DNA from: Bacteroides fragilis
GTDB taxonomy: Bacteria; Bacteroidota; Bacteroidia; Bacteroidales; Bacteroidaceae
Direction: 5' to 3'
Assembly: GCF_019583405.1 (NCBI RefSeq)
Contig: NZ_SZUU01000004.1
Span: 248,001 to 312,000 of the forward strand
Length of the DNA stretch: 64,000 nt
Shown here: positions 18,222-27,004 of the stretch, in pieces
Layout: every line of letters begins with the position of its first letter
Numbering within the stretch: position 1 is the stretch's first letter
Program-made: the position numbers and the translations under genes
Notes under the pieces: generated by a model
The model's database searches: none
Told to the model about the DNA's origin: nothing
The model's input: the letters and a program-made list of their open reading frames with translations, nothing else

Positions 18222-18812
18222 TTAATGGCAATGCCCGCAACCGCAGCTGTCTCCACAGCTATCTCCGCAGTCGTCACCGCAACCGTCACCACAACTTCCG
18301 CAGCTGCAACCACCTTCACCGGTCATCATTTTAACCATTTCCTGGATTTCTTCGTTTGTAGCCGGACGGCTTTCAACAACTTCACCCGCGAAAGTCAAAT
18401 CTTCACCTGCCAACGGATGGTTCATATCCATTACCACAGTGTCGGCTTTTACCTCAACTACGCTACCGTTCAGGCGCTGGCCTTCTGAATTCATCAGAGG
18501 GATGATATTTCCCGGATAGATATGTTCGTTATCGAATTTTCCGTCAATCTCAAAGATGTTTTTCGGAAGATCAATCACATGTTCTTCATCATATTCACCG
18601 TAAGCTTCGGCAAAAGGAATGGTAAATTCAAACTTATCTCCTTTATTGAGGTTTGCTATCTGTGATTCAAAAGCTTCAAGCGTAGTACCCAAACCGGAAA
18701 TGAACTGAAAGGGATGTTCGGCTGTTGCTTCTTCTACTAAATCTTTTTTGCCATCTTCTGTTGTATACAGTTTGTAAGCTACAGTGATGTACTTGTTTTC
18801 TGCTGTTTCCAT
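18222..18812 (-). CDS. slyD: SlyD-like FKBP-type peptidyl-prolyl isomerase with Cys/Gly-rich tail
   Basis: A 196-residue protein. Residues 1-150 match the FKBP fold with an inserted IF/chaperone domain: YKLYTTEDGKKDLVEEAT, FQFISGLGTTLEAFESQI, EAYGEYDEEHVIDL, and the final NHPLAGEDLTFAGEVVE signature. The last ~40 residues are a repeated Cys-Gly-Asp-Ser tail ending CGCGHCH, analogous to the His/Cys metal-binding tail of Escherichia coli SlyD that delivers nickel and binds zinc. It should act as a cytoplasmic folding helper and metal-binding protein. Promoter box TATCTTTG is at 18858-18865 on the minus strand. Confidence 0.9.
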   Translation of the reverse strand: METAENKYITVAYKLYTTEDGKKDLVEEATAEHPFQFISGLGTTLEAFESQIANLNKGDKFEFTIPFAEAYGEYDEEHVIDLPKNIFEIDGKFDNEHIYPGNIIPLMNSEGQRLNGSVVEVKADTVVMDMNHPLAGEDLTFAGEVVESRPATNEEIQEMVKMMTGEGGCSCGSCGDGCGDDCGDSCGDSCGCGHCH

Positions 18813-18857
18813 CTGTTCTTTATAATGTTATTAATAAAATTCGGATTTTCCGTGGGG

Positions 18858-18865
18858 ACAAAGAT
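18858..18865 (-). promoter_or_regulatory. -7 box of slyD
   Basis: Minus-strand TATCTTTG, an exact TAnnTTTG match 46 bases before the start codon. Confidence 0.5.
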
Positions 18866-19007
18866 ACGAATTAATCATCAGAGATTTGTGGACTGGTATG
18901 GAGTTTATTCTTTCGTAGTAGAAATTAATACCTGTTGGCTGATAGGCGGTGATTTTATGAAAATAAGGAATGCCATGTCTCAATTTTACTTAAATGAAAA
19001 AAAGTAT

Positions 19008-19038
19008 TTTATTTCGTTATTATATATAACAAAATAAA
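19008..19038. repeat. AT-rich inverted repeat upstream of the araC-type gene
   Basis: TTTATTTCGTTA (19008-19019) and TAACAAAATAAA (19027-19038) pair with a single mismatch around a 7-base loop, about 100 bases before the regulator start. It may be an operator or a weak terminator. The rest of the 327-base gap 18813-19139 holds only the slyD promoter. Confidence 0.4.
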
Positions 19039-19139
19039 TAAAATGTATAAACGGATTGAGTTGTCAAAGGGTTTTCTTTGTATTATTTATTAATAAGATG
19101 TTAGTGTGTCTTTTGTTTTTTTACAACATACATAAACCT

Positions 19140-19988
19140 ATGAAAACCTTACTGGACAATTTATCTTCTGATTTACTGCAAAATCAGGTCTTTCAAACAG
19201 GATTTAGATTTTTAACCATTGTGAAAGGAAGCCATTTGCCGAAAATGGATAGCAATGTTTTAATTTTTATCATGAGTGGCACTATGAAAGTTTTTTCTGG
19301 TGAGAAAGAATTAGCTATTATTGACGAGCGGCATATCTTCTTTTGGGATAAAGAAAATGATCATGTTTGTGAGATGCTTTCAGATACACAAGTCATTCTG
19401 TTTGCATTCGGCGATTTAATTGTACATGATTTGCTGACATTTAGGCCTTATGCTTCCTTTCAGGACAAGTCTGCTCTGAAAGGTACAGGACTCAGATTCG
19501 CGGAGCCATTGAACTCTTTTCTACAGCTTCTGGTGCTGTATCTGGAGATGAAATTAGATGATGTCTCTTTGTATATAACGAAACGGCAGGAACTGTTTTA
19601 TATTCTGAATTCTGTTTATAATGAGCAAGAACTTGCAATTTTATTCAGCTCTTTGACGGAACAGTCATCCAAATTCAAAGAACAGATACTGGAAAACTAT
19701 CTCAGTGCAAAAAATGTAGGCGAGTTGGCCAGTCTGTTAGGATACGGGGTCACCAATTTCCGGGTTAAATTTAAAGAGCAATTCGGAGTATCGGTTTATC
19801 GTTGGCTCCTCAATCGGAAATCACAACGGATTATTTATCGCATTACCGTATATGGTGATGAGTTTAGCCAGATTATCGATGACTTTGGGTTTTCGTCTCC
19901 TTCACACTTTAATAAATTTTGTAGGTCACAATATGGACTTACACCTTGCGAACTTCGCAAGAAACTGAAAACAAACAATAATTCTTAA
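19140..19988 (+). CDS. AraC-family transcriptional regulator of the collagen-like operon
   Basis: A 282-residue regulator. The start at 19140 (MKTLLDNLSSDLLQ) follows AT-rich non-coding sequence; the longer in-frame extension is not protein-like. The N-terminal half (SNVLIFIMSGTMKVFSGEKEL) is cupin-like, and residues ~185-280 form the paired helix-turn-helix AraC domain (LENYLSAKNVGELASLLGYGVTNFRVKFKEQFG ... FSQIIDDFGFSSPSHFNKFCRSQYGLTPCELR). The OmpA-family gene begins 11 bases later, so the regulator appears to be the first gene of the operon and probably controls it and itself (inference). Confidence 0.88.
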   Translation: MKTLLDNLSSDLLQNQVFQTGFRFLTIVKGSHLPKMDSNVLIFIMSGTMKVFSGEKELAIIDERHIFFWDKENDHVCEMLSDTQVILFAFGDLIVHDLLTFRPYASFQDKSALKGTGLRFAEPLNSFLQLLVLYLEMKLDDVSLYITKRQELFYILNSVYNEQELAILFSSLTEQSSKFKEQILENYLSAKNVGELASLLGYGVTNFRVKFKEQFGVSVYRWLLNRKSQRIIYRITVYGDEFSQIIDDFGFSSPSHFNKFCRSQYGLTPCELRKKLKTNNNS

Positions 19989-19998
19989 ATTGGAGCTT

Positions 19999-21327
19999 AT
20001 GTTAAAAATTCGTTGTTGTATGGAAACAGAATGTAAAAGAGTCATTCTTTTCCTTTTCTTGTCTCTGCTGTTTTGTAACGGCTTTGCCCAGACAAAAACA
20101 TCGGTTGGGGCCGATGAACCTCTCAAATCGTATTCCCATTGGTACTTCGGGGCAGAGTATGCTACTCCCTTTTTATTCGGTGATTTTACTTCATTTTCGG
20201 CAGATAAAACTTATGTCGGGTCTCAGTTTGGGGGATTTGCAGGCTATCAGATCAATTCGTGGATAGGTATAGAGGTATCCGCACGGACCGGATATACCAG
20301 AATGGGCGCAAAATCTTATGCGTCCGATTACCTCCTGAGTGCTGACGGAATGACTTATTATACCAAGCAGGACTTTACTACCTGGAAGTATAAGGATGTG
20401 TTTTCGAAAGTACACTTCACCAATCTTGGCTTACAGATGAATCTGAATGTAAATAACTTCTTTGGGCTCAACCGGGGCAACCGGCGTTGGACGGTATTGC
20501 TGAGTCCTGCTGTCTATGCACAACGTTTCTCTACGGAGTTAGTAAATAAGGCGGATAAGAGCCCGTTGTCAGGCAAAAAGACTGATGACTGGAACTTTGG
20601 AGTAGGGGGAGATCTCTCTTTGCGTTACAAGATTTCACGCGCTTTTGACGTACAGTTGCGTACGGGAATTATATGGGTCAATAATAATAAGATGGATGGT
20701 GTGTCGACCCTTATCAAGTCAAAAGACCATTTTATGACGAGTGCCGGGCTTTCCTTGATATGGAAAGTGGGTAAGAAGAAACAAGATAATGTCCTTTATG
20801 CCTCAAAGCATGTGACAGATATTGCGGTAAGATATATAGAGGAGCGCGCGGTGAACTTACCCACACCTGTTTGCTGTACGGAGGATTCGATAGAGAAGAA
20901 CCGGATGAAACAGGAAATAGCTTCCTTAAATATGCAGTTGCAGCAAGCGCAAACGGATGCGAAAGAGAGAGTAGAATCCAATCCGGTGCTGGGATTCAAT
21001 GAGTTGCCTCCTGTCTACTTTAAGAGGGGATCGGCTTATCTGAATGTAGCTTTATACAAAAATGAATTATCCCGCATTGTGGAAACCCTGAAAAAGTATC
21101 CTGATCTGAAAGTCATTCTTTTGGGTTATGCCGATCATACGGGTAATCCGGATATTAATCAAAAAATCTCTTTACAGCGTGCGGAGGTGTTGGCAACTTA
21201 CCTTGAAAAGAAGGGAATTGACAGCAAACGTATCAACGTGAAAGGAGAGTGTATAGATACGCTTACTTCCGATCCTAACAACTACAGTGTACTTGCCAGG
21301 CGGGTTATTGTTGAAATTCAAAAATGA
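19999..21327 (+). CDS. OmpA-family outer-membrane protein
   Basis: About 442 residues starting at ATG 19999, with a GGAG ribosome-site-like stretch just upstream; ATG 20020 is an alternative. Signal peptide ends near CNGFAQ. Residues ~30-270 are an outer-membrane barrel (YFGAEYATPFLFGDF, GGFAGYQINSWIGIEVSARTGY, RAFDVQLRTGIIW). A coiled-coil segment (KNRMKQEIASLNMQLQQAQTDAKER) links to a C-terminal OmpA domain with LGYADHTGNPDINQKISLQRAEVLATYL, the peptidoglycan-binding signature. It could anchor the collagen-like lipoproteins encoded immediately downstream (4-base overlap with the first). Confidence 0.88.
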   Translation: MLKIRCCMETECKRVILFLFLSLLFCNGFAQTKTSVGADEPLKSYSHWYFGAEYATPFLFGDFTSFSADKTYVGSQFGGFAGYQINSWIGIEVSARTGYTRMGAKSYASDYLLSADGMTYYTKQDFTTWKYKDVFSKVHFTNLGLQMNLNVNNFFGLNRGNRRWTVLLSPAVYAQRFSTELVNKADKSPLSGKKTDDWNFGVGGDLSLRYKISRAFDVQLRTGIIWVNNNKMDGVSTLIKSKDHFMTSAGLSLIWKVGKKKQDNVLYASKHVTDIAVRYIEERAVNLPTPVCCTEDSIEKNRMKQEIASLNMQLQQAQTDAKERVESNPVLGFNELPPVYFKRGSAYLNVALYKNELSRIVETLKKYPDLKVILLGYADHTGNPDINQKISLQRAEVLATYLEKKGIDSKRINVKGECIDTLTSDPNNYSVLARRVIVEIQK

Positions 21328-23489
21328 AAACTATGATTAGAAAGAGAATATATCTGTTGTTGTTATTGATTCCGTTGCTGTATGGCTGTAAGGAATCCGA
21401 TTTCAACGATTTACTTGACAGACAAGGCGATCAGAAGAAAGAACTGCAGGAGCTGACAGAGTTATGCAGAAAATTGAATGAAGATATTTATAATCTTCAG
21501 GTGATTGTCAATATTGACAAGATAGGAGACAACATCACTCACATTGAGGAGTTGGCGGATGGTATGGGATATACCATCTCCTTTTCCAGAAGTGCCCCGA
21601 TCACTATTCGTAACGGAAAGAAGGGAAATACGGGTCCCGATGGAGATGCCGGCAAAGACGGTATTGACGGTACGGACGGCAAGGATGGTGTAGATGGTAC
21701 GGACGGCAAAGATGGCGTAGACGGTGCCGATGGTACGGATGGTAAAGATGGAGAGAACGGCACCGATGGTAAAGATAGTGTGGATGGAACGAATGGCTCC
21801 GATGGCAAGGATGGCGTGGATGGAACAGACGGTAAAGATGGAGTCAATGGTACGGACGGAAGTAAGGGAGAACAAGGTGATCCCGGACAGAATCCGGTGG
21901 TTGGCATTATGCAGGACCCCACTGACTCGGAATATTACTGGACTGTAAAAGTCGGCTCCGGTGAACCATATTATCTGGCGGACAATGACGGAAACCGGAT
22001 AAAGGCAGTTTCTGCGGTTCATGATGGACAAACTCCTCAGTTAGGGGTGAAACAGTGGGCGGTGGCCGATGGCGGTGATGATAATTATTACTGGACACAG
22101 AAGATAGGGTCCGATCCTGAAACATGGATTGAGACGGGTGGAAAGAAAATAATTGCCAACGCAAAAGATGCCGTGTCTGTGTTTGAGAAAGTGGAATATA
22201 AAGATCCGGATTATGTAGAGTTTACTTTAAGTGGGGGAGCAACCCAATTTAAAATACCGGTGGGAAAACCCTCTATTGAGGTGCCGGAGGGACGCAAACT
22301 GCTCTTCTTCAGTCGTGGCGAGTCCCGGGTGATTGCTTTCAGTTGTAAAGGTATCTCCAAGGAACGGCTATCGGTAGATGTTCCGGAGGGATGGAAGGCA
22401 ACGGTTGATTTTGATGCAGGTACACTGACCCTTGAAGCTCCTTTGGCAGGAGCAGCGGGCGTAGCATTATCCGGAGATGTAGTACTGAGGAGTACGAATA
22501 CCACAGAAGAAGCAGCACGGAGCTCTTTCGCCGTGAGTATGCTTTATAAGATAATGCTTCCGGATTTCAAAGGTTCTTATGTCTATAACATCCGTCTTTG
22601 GGGCAAAAAGGTGGGAGAGCTTTGCCGGGAATATCAGCGGGATTTAAGGCAGTCTGTAACGATTGTCTATCCTTACCTGACAGGAGGAATTTATGGGTCG
22701 GGGCTTATCACGAATACAGGAGGTACGGTACAGCACGATGGTACGGGCTATCATGCTCCTGCTGCCGACCGGCCGGCAGTCATGTATATCTATACTGAAG
22801 ACGGGTCTGAGTTCTATACCGACAGTTCGTTGAAAGGGCGGGAACCGGATTTCGGAGATGGCCTGCAAGCGGAAAAACTGACTGATGTGGATGGTAACAC
22901 TTATCGCATCGTGAAAATAGGTAAACAGTATTGGACCATGGAAAATCTACGGGCGCTTAGTTATCCTGACGGAAGTCCTGTCGAAACTAATTTATCGGGG
23001 CGTGCTTGGAAAGAAAGTGGATTTGAAGATACGGGTTCAGGTGCTTGTGCTGTGTATGATTATCAGGATGCCTCCGCTACAGGAGCTTTTGCCAATAAAA
23101 TATCTTATGGTGTTTTATACAATAGGGTGGCAGCAAAGAAAGTAATACCTGCCGGATGGAAGCTTCCAACGGAATCAGATATCATATCTACATTGCGGGC
23201 TTTTCTGGGCACTAATGCCGGGACATTATTGAAAGAATCCGGGACGAAACATTGGCAGGTCGGTGGTGGAACAGACCTCACAGGCTTTGCCGGTGTTGGA
23301 GGCGGGTATAGGGATACTGAGGGTGTTTTATTTAAGGACCTTCAGCAAGCCGGTATCTGGTGGAGTAGCGCCAGCCTGGAAAGTGTCGGTGCTGTATTCA
23401 GATTGTCTGCGACTTCTTCCACGCTTGAGTTTAATAGTGGAGATAATAATTCGATGGGTTACAGCATACGGATTTTGAGAGAAGACTAA
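21324..23489 (+). CDS. Collagen-like FISUMP-domain lipoprotein, first of three paralogues
   Basis: A 721-residue lipoprotein (lipobox LLYGC, Cys 22). Residues ~25-95 are a coiled-coil-rich N-domain resembling DUF4988/'PL29 N-terminal' modules (ELQELTELCRKLNEDIYNLQVIV). Residues ~98-188 are uninterrupted Gly-X-Y triplets with Asp almost always in the Y position (GTD, GKD, GVD). Beta-domains follow, then from ~525 a Fibrobacter-succinogenes-paralogous (FISUMP) C-domain: DGNTYRIVKIGKQYWTMENL, YGVLYNRVAA, PAGWKLPTESD, GYSIRILRED. The architecture suggests a trimeric stalk lifting a globular head from the cell surface (inference). Start overlaps the OmpA stop by 4 bases. Confidence 0.85.
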   Translation: MKTMIRKRIYLLLLLIPLLYGCKESDFNDLLDRQGDQKKELQELTELCRKLNEDIYNLQVIVNIDKIGDNITHIEELADGMGYTISFSRSAPITIRNGKKGNTGPDGDAGKDGIDGTDGKDGVDGTDGKDGVDGADGTDGKDGENGTDGKDSVDGTNGSDGKDGVDGTDGKDGVNGTDGSKGEQGDPGQNPVVGIMQDPTDSEYYWTVKVGSGEPYYLADNDGNRIKAVSAVHDGQTPQLGVKQWAVADGGDDNYYWTQKIGSDPETWIETGGKKIIANAKDAVSVFEKVEYKDPDYVEFTLSGGATQFKIPVGKPSIEVPEGRKLLFFSRGESRVIAFSCKGISKERLSVDVPEGWKATVDFDAGTLTLEAPLAGAAGVALSGDVVLRSTNTTEEAARSSFAVSMLYKIMLPDFKGSYVYNIRLWGKKVGELCREYQRDLRQSVTIVYPYLTGGIYGSGLITNTGGTVQHDGTGYHAPAADRPAVMYIYTEDGSEFYTDSSLKGREPDFGDGLQAEKLTDVDGNTYRIVKIGKQYWTMENLRALSYPDGSPVETNLSGRAWKESGFEDTGSGACAVYDYQDASATGAFANKISYGVLYNRVAAKKVIPAGWKLPTESDIISTLRAFLGTNAGTLLKESGTKHWQVGGGTDLTGFAGVGGGYRDTEGVLFKDLQQAGIWWSSASLESVGAVFRLSATSSTLEFNSGDNNSMGYSIRILRED
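21640..21890 (+). repeat. In-frame degenerate 9/18-base repeats coding Gly-X-Asp triplets (copy 1)
   Basis: Units such as GGTACGGACGGCAAAGATGG recur with period 9 or 18 and code G-T-D-G-K-D. Similar tracts lie at 23820-24055 and 34325-34590. Slippage or recombination between them would change stalk length in steps of three or six residues without breaking the frame. Confidence 0.8.
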
Positions 23490-23507
23490 TCTTTAAAACA
23501 GGAAATC

Positions 23508-25526
23508 ATGAAGAGATATAAAAAATATATATTTATCATTTTGTCGGTTTTGTTGGCAGGAGGATGTGTTCAGGAGGACATTAACGAAGCCTTGCGCCGG
23601 GAAGTCGAGTTGAATGTCCGGATGGGAAAGCTCCGGGAATGGATATCCGATACCAATAATGAAGTACGGCTGCTTGCCACGATAGTGAATACGATACCGA
23701 CTCATGATTACATTGAAAGTGTGACTGAGTTGCCCGATGGGAGCGGTACACTGATCGTTTTTCATAAAGGGGGAGACATGCTTGTAAAGAATGGCCTGGT
23801 AGGGAATAAAGGGGAAAACGGTAATGACGGAACCGATGGCAGTAATGGCAATGATGGTCAGAATGGTGCAGATGGTACGGATGGCAATGATGGTGTGGAC
23901 GGTGAAGATGGAGCAGATGGCCAGAATGGTTCGAACGGAACTGACGGAACCGACGGCAGTAATGGCAATGATGGTCAGGACGGCGTAGATGGTACGGATG
24001 GCAAAGACGGAGTTGACGGTACTGACGGTAAAGATGGTGTGAAAGGTCCGGACGGAGATACTCCGTTGATGGGTGCTAAACAGGATACGGATGGTAATTA
24101 TTACTGGACAGTACAGATAGGTGCCGGAGCGGTAGAGTGGCTGACGGACGGAGAGGGTAATAAAGTGATTATGACTCCGGTAAATGGTATTACTCCATCT
24201 GTCGGCATAGCTAAAGATACGGACGGAGAATATTACTGGCAGGTTACTGTCGGAACTGTTACGAAGTGGATGACAGGAGCAAGCGGAGAGAAAATTGTAG
24301 CCACCGTGACAGATGGCAGCCAGTCCATCTTTACGTCTGTGAATCCGGGAGATCCGGAGTATGTCATTTTCACAATGACCGATGGAAGTATCTATAAGGT
24401 GGCCAAATCTGCAGATAATAAACTGATATTCAATGAAACGGGACCTCTTTTCTTTCGTCGTGGGATAGCACTGGACATTCCGTTTGATTGTAGTAGTTTC
24501 CGGCAGATAGTAAAGGTGGCAGGAACATGGGATGCTACGATTAATTATCAGCCGAAAGCTTTGCAAGGGGTGCTGACTGTGAAAGCGCCTGCTGCCGGTT
24601 CGGCTCTGCCGGCTTCGGAAAGAATAACGATAGAAGGCACAGATGCTTTGGGAAATACTGTCAGTGCAGACATCTTGGTAACGTTGTATTATCGTATTGA
24701 GCTTCCGAAGTTCAATAGTTCCCTGGTTTATGATATTTTGATGGAGGGGCTTAAAGTAGGAGAAATATGCCGGGAGTATGTGCCGGCTTATTCCACGACG
24801 GACCGGGCTACTGTAGTCTATTCTTATAATGCTGCTTCGCGTGTTTTTGGTCCGGGGATTATTCTGGAGAACGGAGCGTCGATACAGCATGACGGAACAG
24901 GGTATACTCCCGTTACGGGTAATCCTTCATCTACCGCCATACTGACGGAAGACGGCAGTCAGTATGTAATGCCGGCAGATGGAACAGACGGGCTGGTGAA
25001 CGGGACTGTTTGCGGGCTGAAAGCTTCCTTGGCTGTCGATGTGCAGGGATATGCTTACCGGGTTGTGAAAATAGGCAGTCTCTACTGGATGGGAGAAAAT
25101 CTGAAGACAACCCAGTTTAATGATGGTACTCCTATTCCTACCGGTTTTGCCACGTCTCTGGATTGGATGATTCAGTGCGGGTCAGATCTTCCGGCATGTC
25201 AGGTCGACCGGGCGGCTAATGCCAATGCAACGAGTGCTATGCAATATCGCAACTTGTACGGTGTGCTTTACAATCGGTTTGCGATGAAAGGAAACATAGC
25301 TCCCCAAGGATGGCATGTTCCTTCTAAAGCAGAACTGCAAGCATTGGTAGACTTTGTGGGGGCAGATGCACGTAAACTGAAATCGACAGCTATTGGGAAA
25401 GGGCTCGGAAGTTGGACGGAGAGTGCCGGAATAGGGGGAGACAATCTGACCGGTTTTACTGCTTTACCTGCTATACCAACCTATAACATTAGAAGCAAGA
25501 AAGAGAAAAGCAAGGTAATTGACTGA
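23508..25526 (+). pseudogene. Second collagen-like FISUMP lipoprotein, 5' part, interrupted by a mobile element
   Basis: The native sequence runs from 23508 to about 25473 and the reading frame then continues 17 codons into the mobile element to an artificial stop at 25526. Lipobox LLAGGC (Cys 20), coiled N-domain, Gly-X-Asp triplets at residues ~96-183, beta-domains, and a FISUMP domain cut within GDNLTGFTALPA. The missing end (NTVEGSNGSTG...GEGNSIRCVRNANY) lies at 33843-34027. Joining 23508-25473 to 33843-34027 gives 2151 bases, an unbroken frame of 716 residues, close to the 721 and 693 of its paralogues. The truncated protein lacks the last ~61 native residues, part of the FISUMP head. 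Confidence 0.88.
25468..25473 (+). other. Left attachment-site core (attL candidate)
   Basis: CTGCTA recurs at 33837-33842. Recombination across it restores the reading frame of the split gene (LPA-NTVEG). An alternative core TACTGCT (25457-25463 / 33835-33841) also restores frame but deletes two to three codons. Confidence 0.6.
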
Positions 25527-25756
25527 ACGATAGAAATGTATGTCTTTTAGTGTCATAGGGTGTCCGATGGTGAAATTGCAGGGAAAAGCAGATTTAGGCA
25601 AACTTTCCATTTCTAAATCGTTACCCGTTGCCGTTAGCGAAAAGCAGAGCAAAACGATGACGTTATATGTCTTATTATAGCACTGTTTGTCTGCGGTTTA
25701 CATTGTTCAAATAACTCATATTGGAAGTAATTTTATGAACTTAAAATGTGAGCGTT

Positions 25757-27001
25757 ATGAACAACGAACTAAAGGTATCTTTCTACCTAAAACGAGAGGG
25801 GAACAGTGAAAAAACAGAAGTAAATCCCGATGTCGCTTACTCGATTGTCGGAAAAATTATCATTGGCAACACCATCGCCCAATTCGGTTCAAAACTGAAA
25901 ATCGAAGAACGGCTTTGGAATGTAAAATCAGGTCGGGCAATCGGCAAAAGTCGTGTAGCCGTTGAACTCAACAGAGAGATTAATAAAATTAATCTCTCCA
26001 TACACACGCATTACAGGGACATTGTAGAGCGTACAGGAACAGTTACCGCCCAACAAGTTAAGACAGCATTTCAAGGAATAGCATCGGCACAGAAAACACT
26101 GATCGTCCTCTTTGGCGAAATGATGCAAGATTTTCAAACACGCATCGGAATAGACAGAGCAGAAAGCACCTATCGCAAATACATCACCATTCGCAAACAG
26201 GTAAAACGCTTTCTGAAAGTCAAGTACAATGTTCAGGATATTCCCCTGAACCAATTAGACCTACCCCTTATCGAAGCCTTTGATTATCATTTGAGAGTGG
26301 AACGAAAAATGACGGATGAATCTGTATCATCTACCATGTTGGTACTTTTCAAAGTGGTTCGTCTTGCCCTGCATCGTAAACTGATTGTCCATCCTCCATT
26401 CTTTGGCTTCAAACTGAAAAAGCCAAATTTCAAAATACGCTCACTTACGAAAGATGAATTTCAACGGCTTATATCCACTCCGATAGAGTCCAAAAGCCAA
26501 TGCTTCATCCGTGATATGTTTGTGTTCGCAGCATTTACAGGTCTTCCGTATGTTGATTTGAAGCAACTTACGTGGAAAGAGATTATTACCGAAGAAGACG
26601 GCAGTTTGTGGATTTCTACAGATAGACAAAAAACAGGAATACCGTTTCATGTCAAATTATTAGATATTCCGATGCAGATTATAGAGAAATACAAAGGGCT
26701 GGCGAAAGGAGAAAATGTATTTTCGATGTTGGGGCATGGGCGTACTAATTATGCTTTGAAAATAATAGCCAAGCACTGCGATATTACCACCCCTCTCAGC
26801 TTCCATGTTGCACGCCATGTATTTGCTTCCGAATTGTGTCTATCTCAAGGTGTTCCTATTGAAAGCGTTAGCCGAATGATGGGGCATAAAAATATTCAGA
26901 CTACCCAACGGTACGCCCGTGTCAATAATGAGAAGATTGGTAATGACATGAAGCAACTATCTCTCCGTATCTCCAATAAATTCACCTATAACGAACAGTA
27001 A
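25757..27001 (+). CDS. Tyrosine recombinase (integrase) 1 of the mobilisable element
   Basis: A 414-residue integrase starting at ATG 25757 (an in-frame GTG lies at 25748). An N-terminal arm-binding domain (ELKVSFYLKRE...), a SAM-like core-binding domain (~120-225), and the catalytic domain with HVARHVFASELCLSQG, MMGHKNIQTTQRYARV (His-x-x-Arg, His, nucleophile Tyr) are present. The first catalytic Arg of the usual TGLR motif is replaced (FTGLPYVDL), as in the Bacteroides IntDOT group. Only 3 bases separate it from the second integrase, so both are expressed together. It should mediate integration and, with a partner, excision. Confidence 0.92.
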   Translation: MNNELKVSFYLKREGNSEKTEVNPDVAYSIVGKIIIGNTIAQFGSKLKIEERLWNVKSGRAIGKSRVAVELNREINKINLSIHTHYRDIVERTGTVTAQQVKTAFQGIASAQKTLIVLFGEMMQDFQTRIGIDRAESTYRKYITIRKQVKRFLKVKYNVQDIPLNQLDLPLIEAFDYHLRVERKMTDESVSSTMLVLFKVVRLALHRKLIVHPPFFGFKLKKPNFKIRSLTKDEFQRLISTPIESKSQCFIRDMFVFAAFTGLPYVDLKQLTWKEIITEEDGSLWISTDRQKTGIPFHVKLLDIPMQIIEKYKGLAKGENVFSMLGHGRTNYALKIIAKHCDITTPLSFHVARHVFASELCLSQGVPIESVSRMMGHKNIQTTQRYARVNNEKIGNDMKQLSLRISNKFTYNEQ

Positions 27002-27004
27002 GCC

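Noticed and set aside
18825..19037. 70-codon frame between slyD and the AraC gene
   Set aside because: It overlaps the slyD promoter and the inverted repeat; the translation shows no domain.
23493..24890. 465-codon open frame on the minus strand opposite the second collagen-like gene
   Set aside because: It arises because the Gly-X-Asp repeats read on the other strand avoid stops; the predicted protein is a low-complexity Ile/Thr/Val string. Similar antisense frames at 21462-22031 and 34203-34934 have the same cause.
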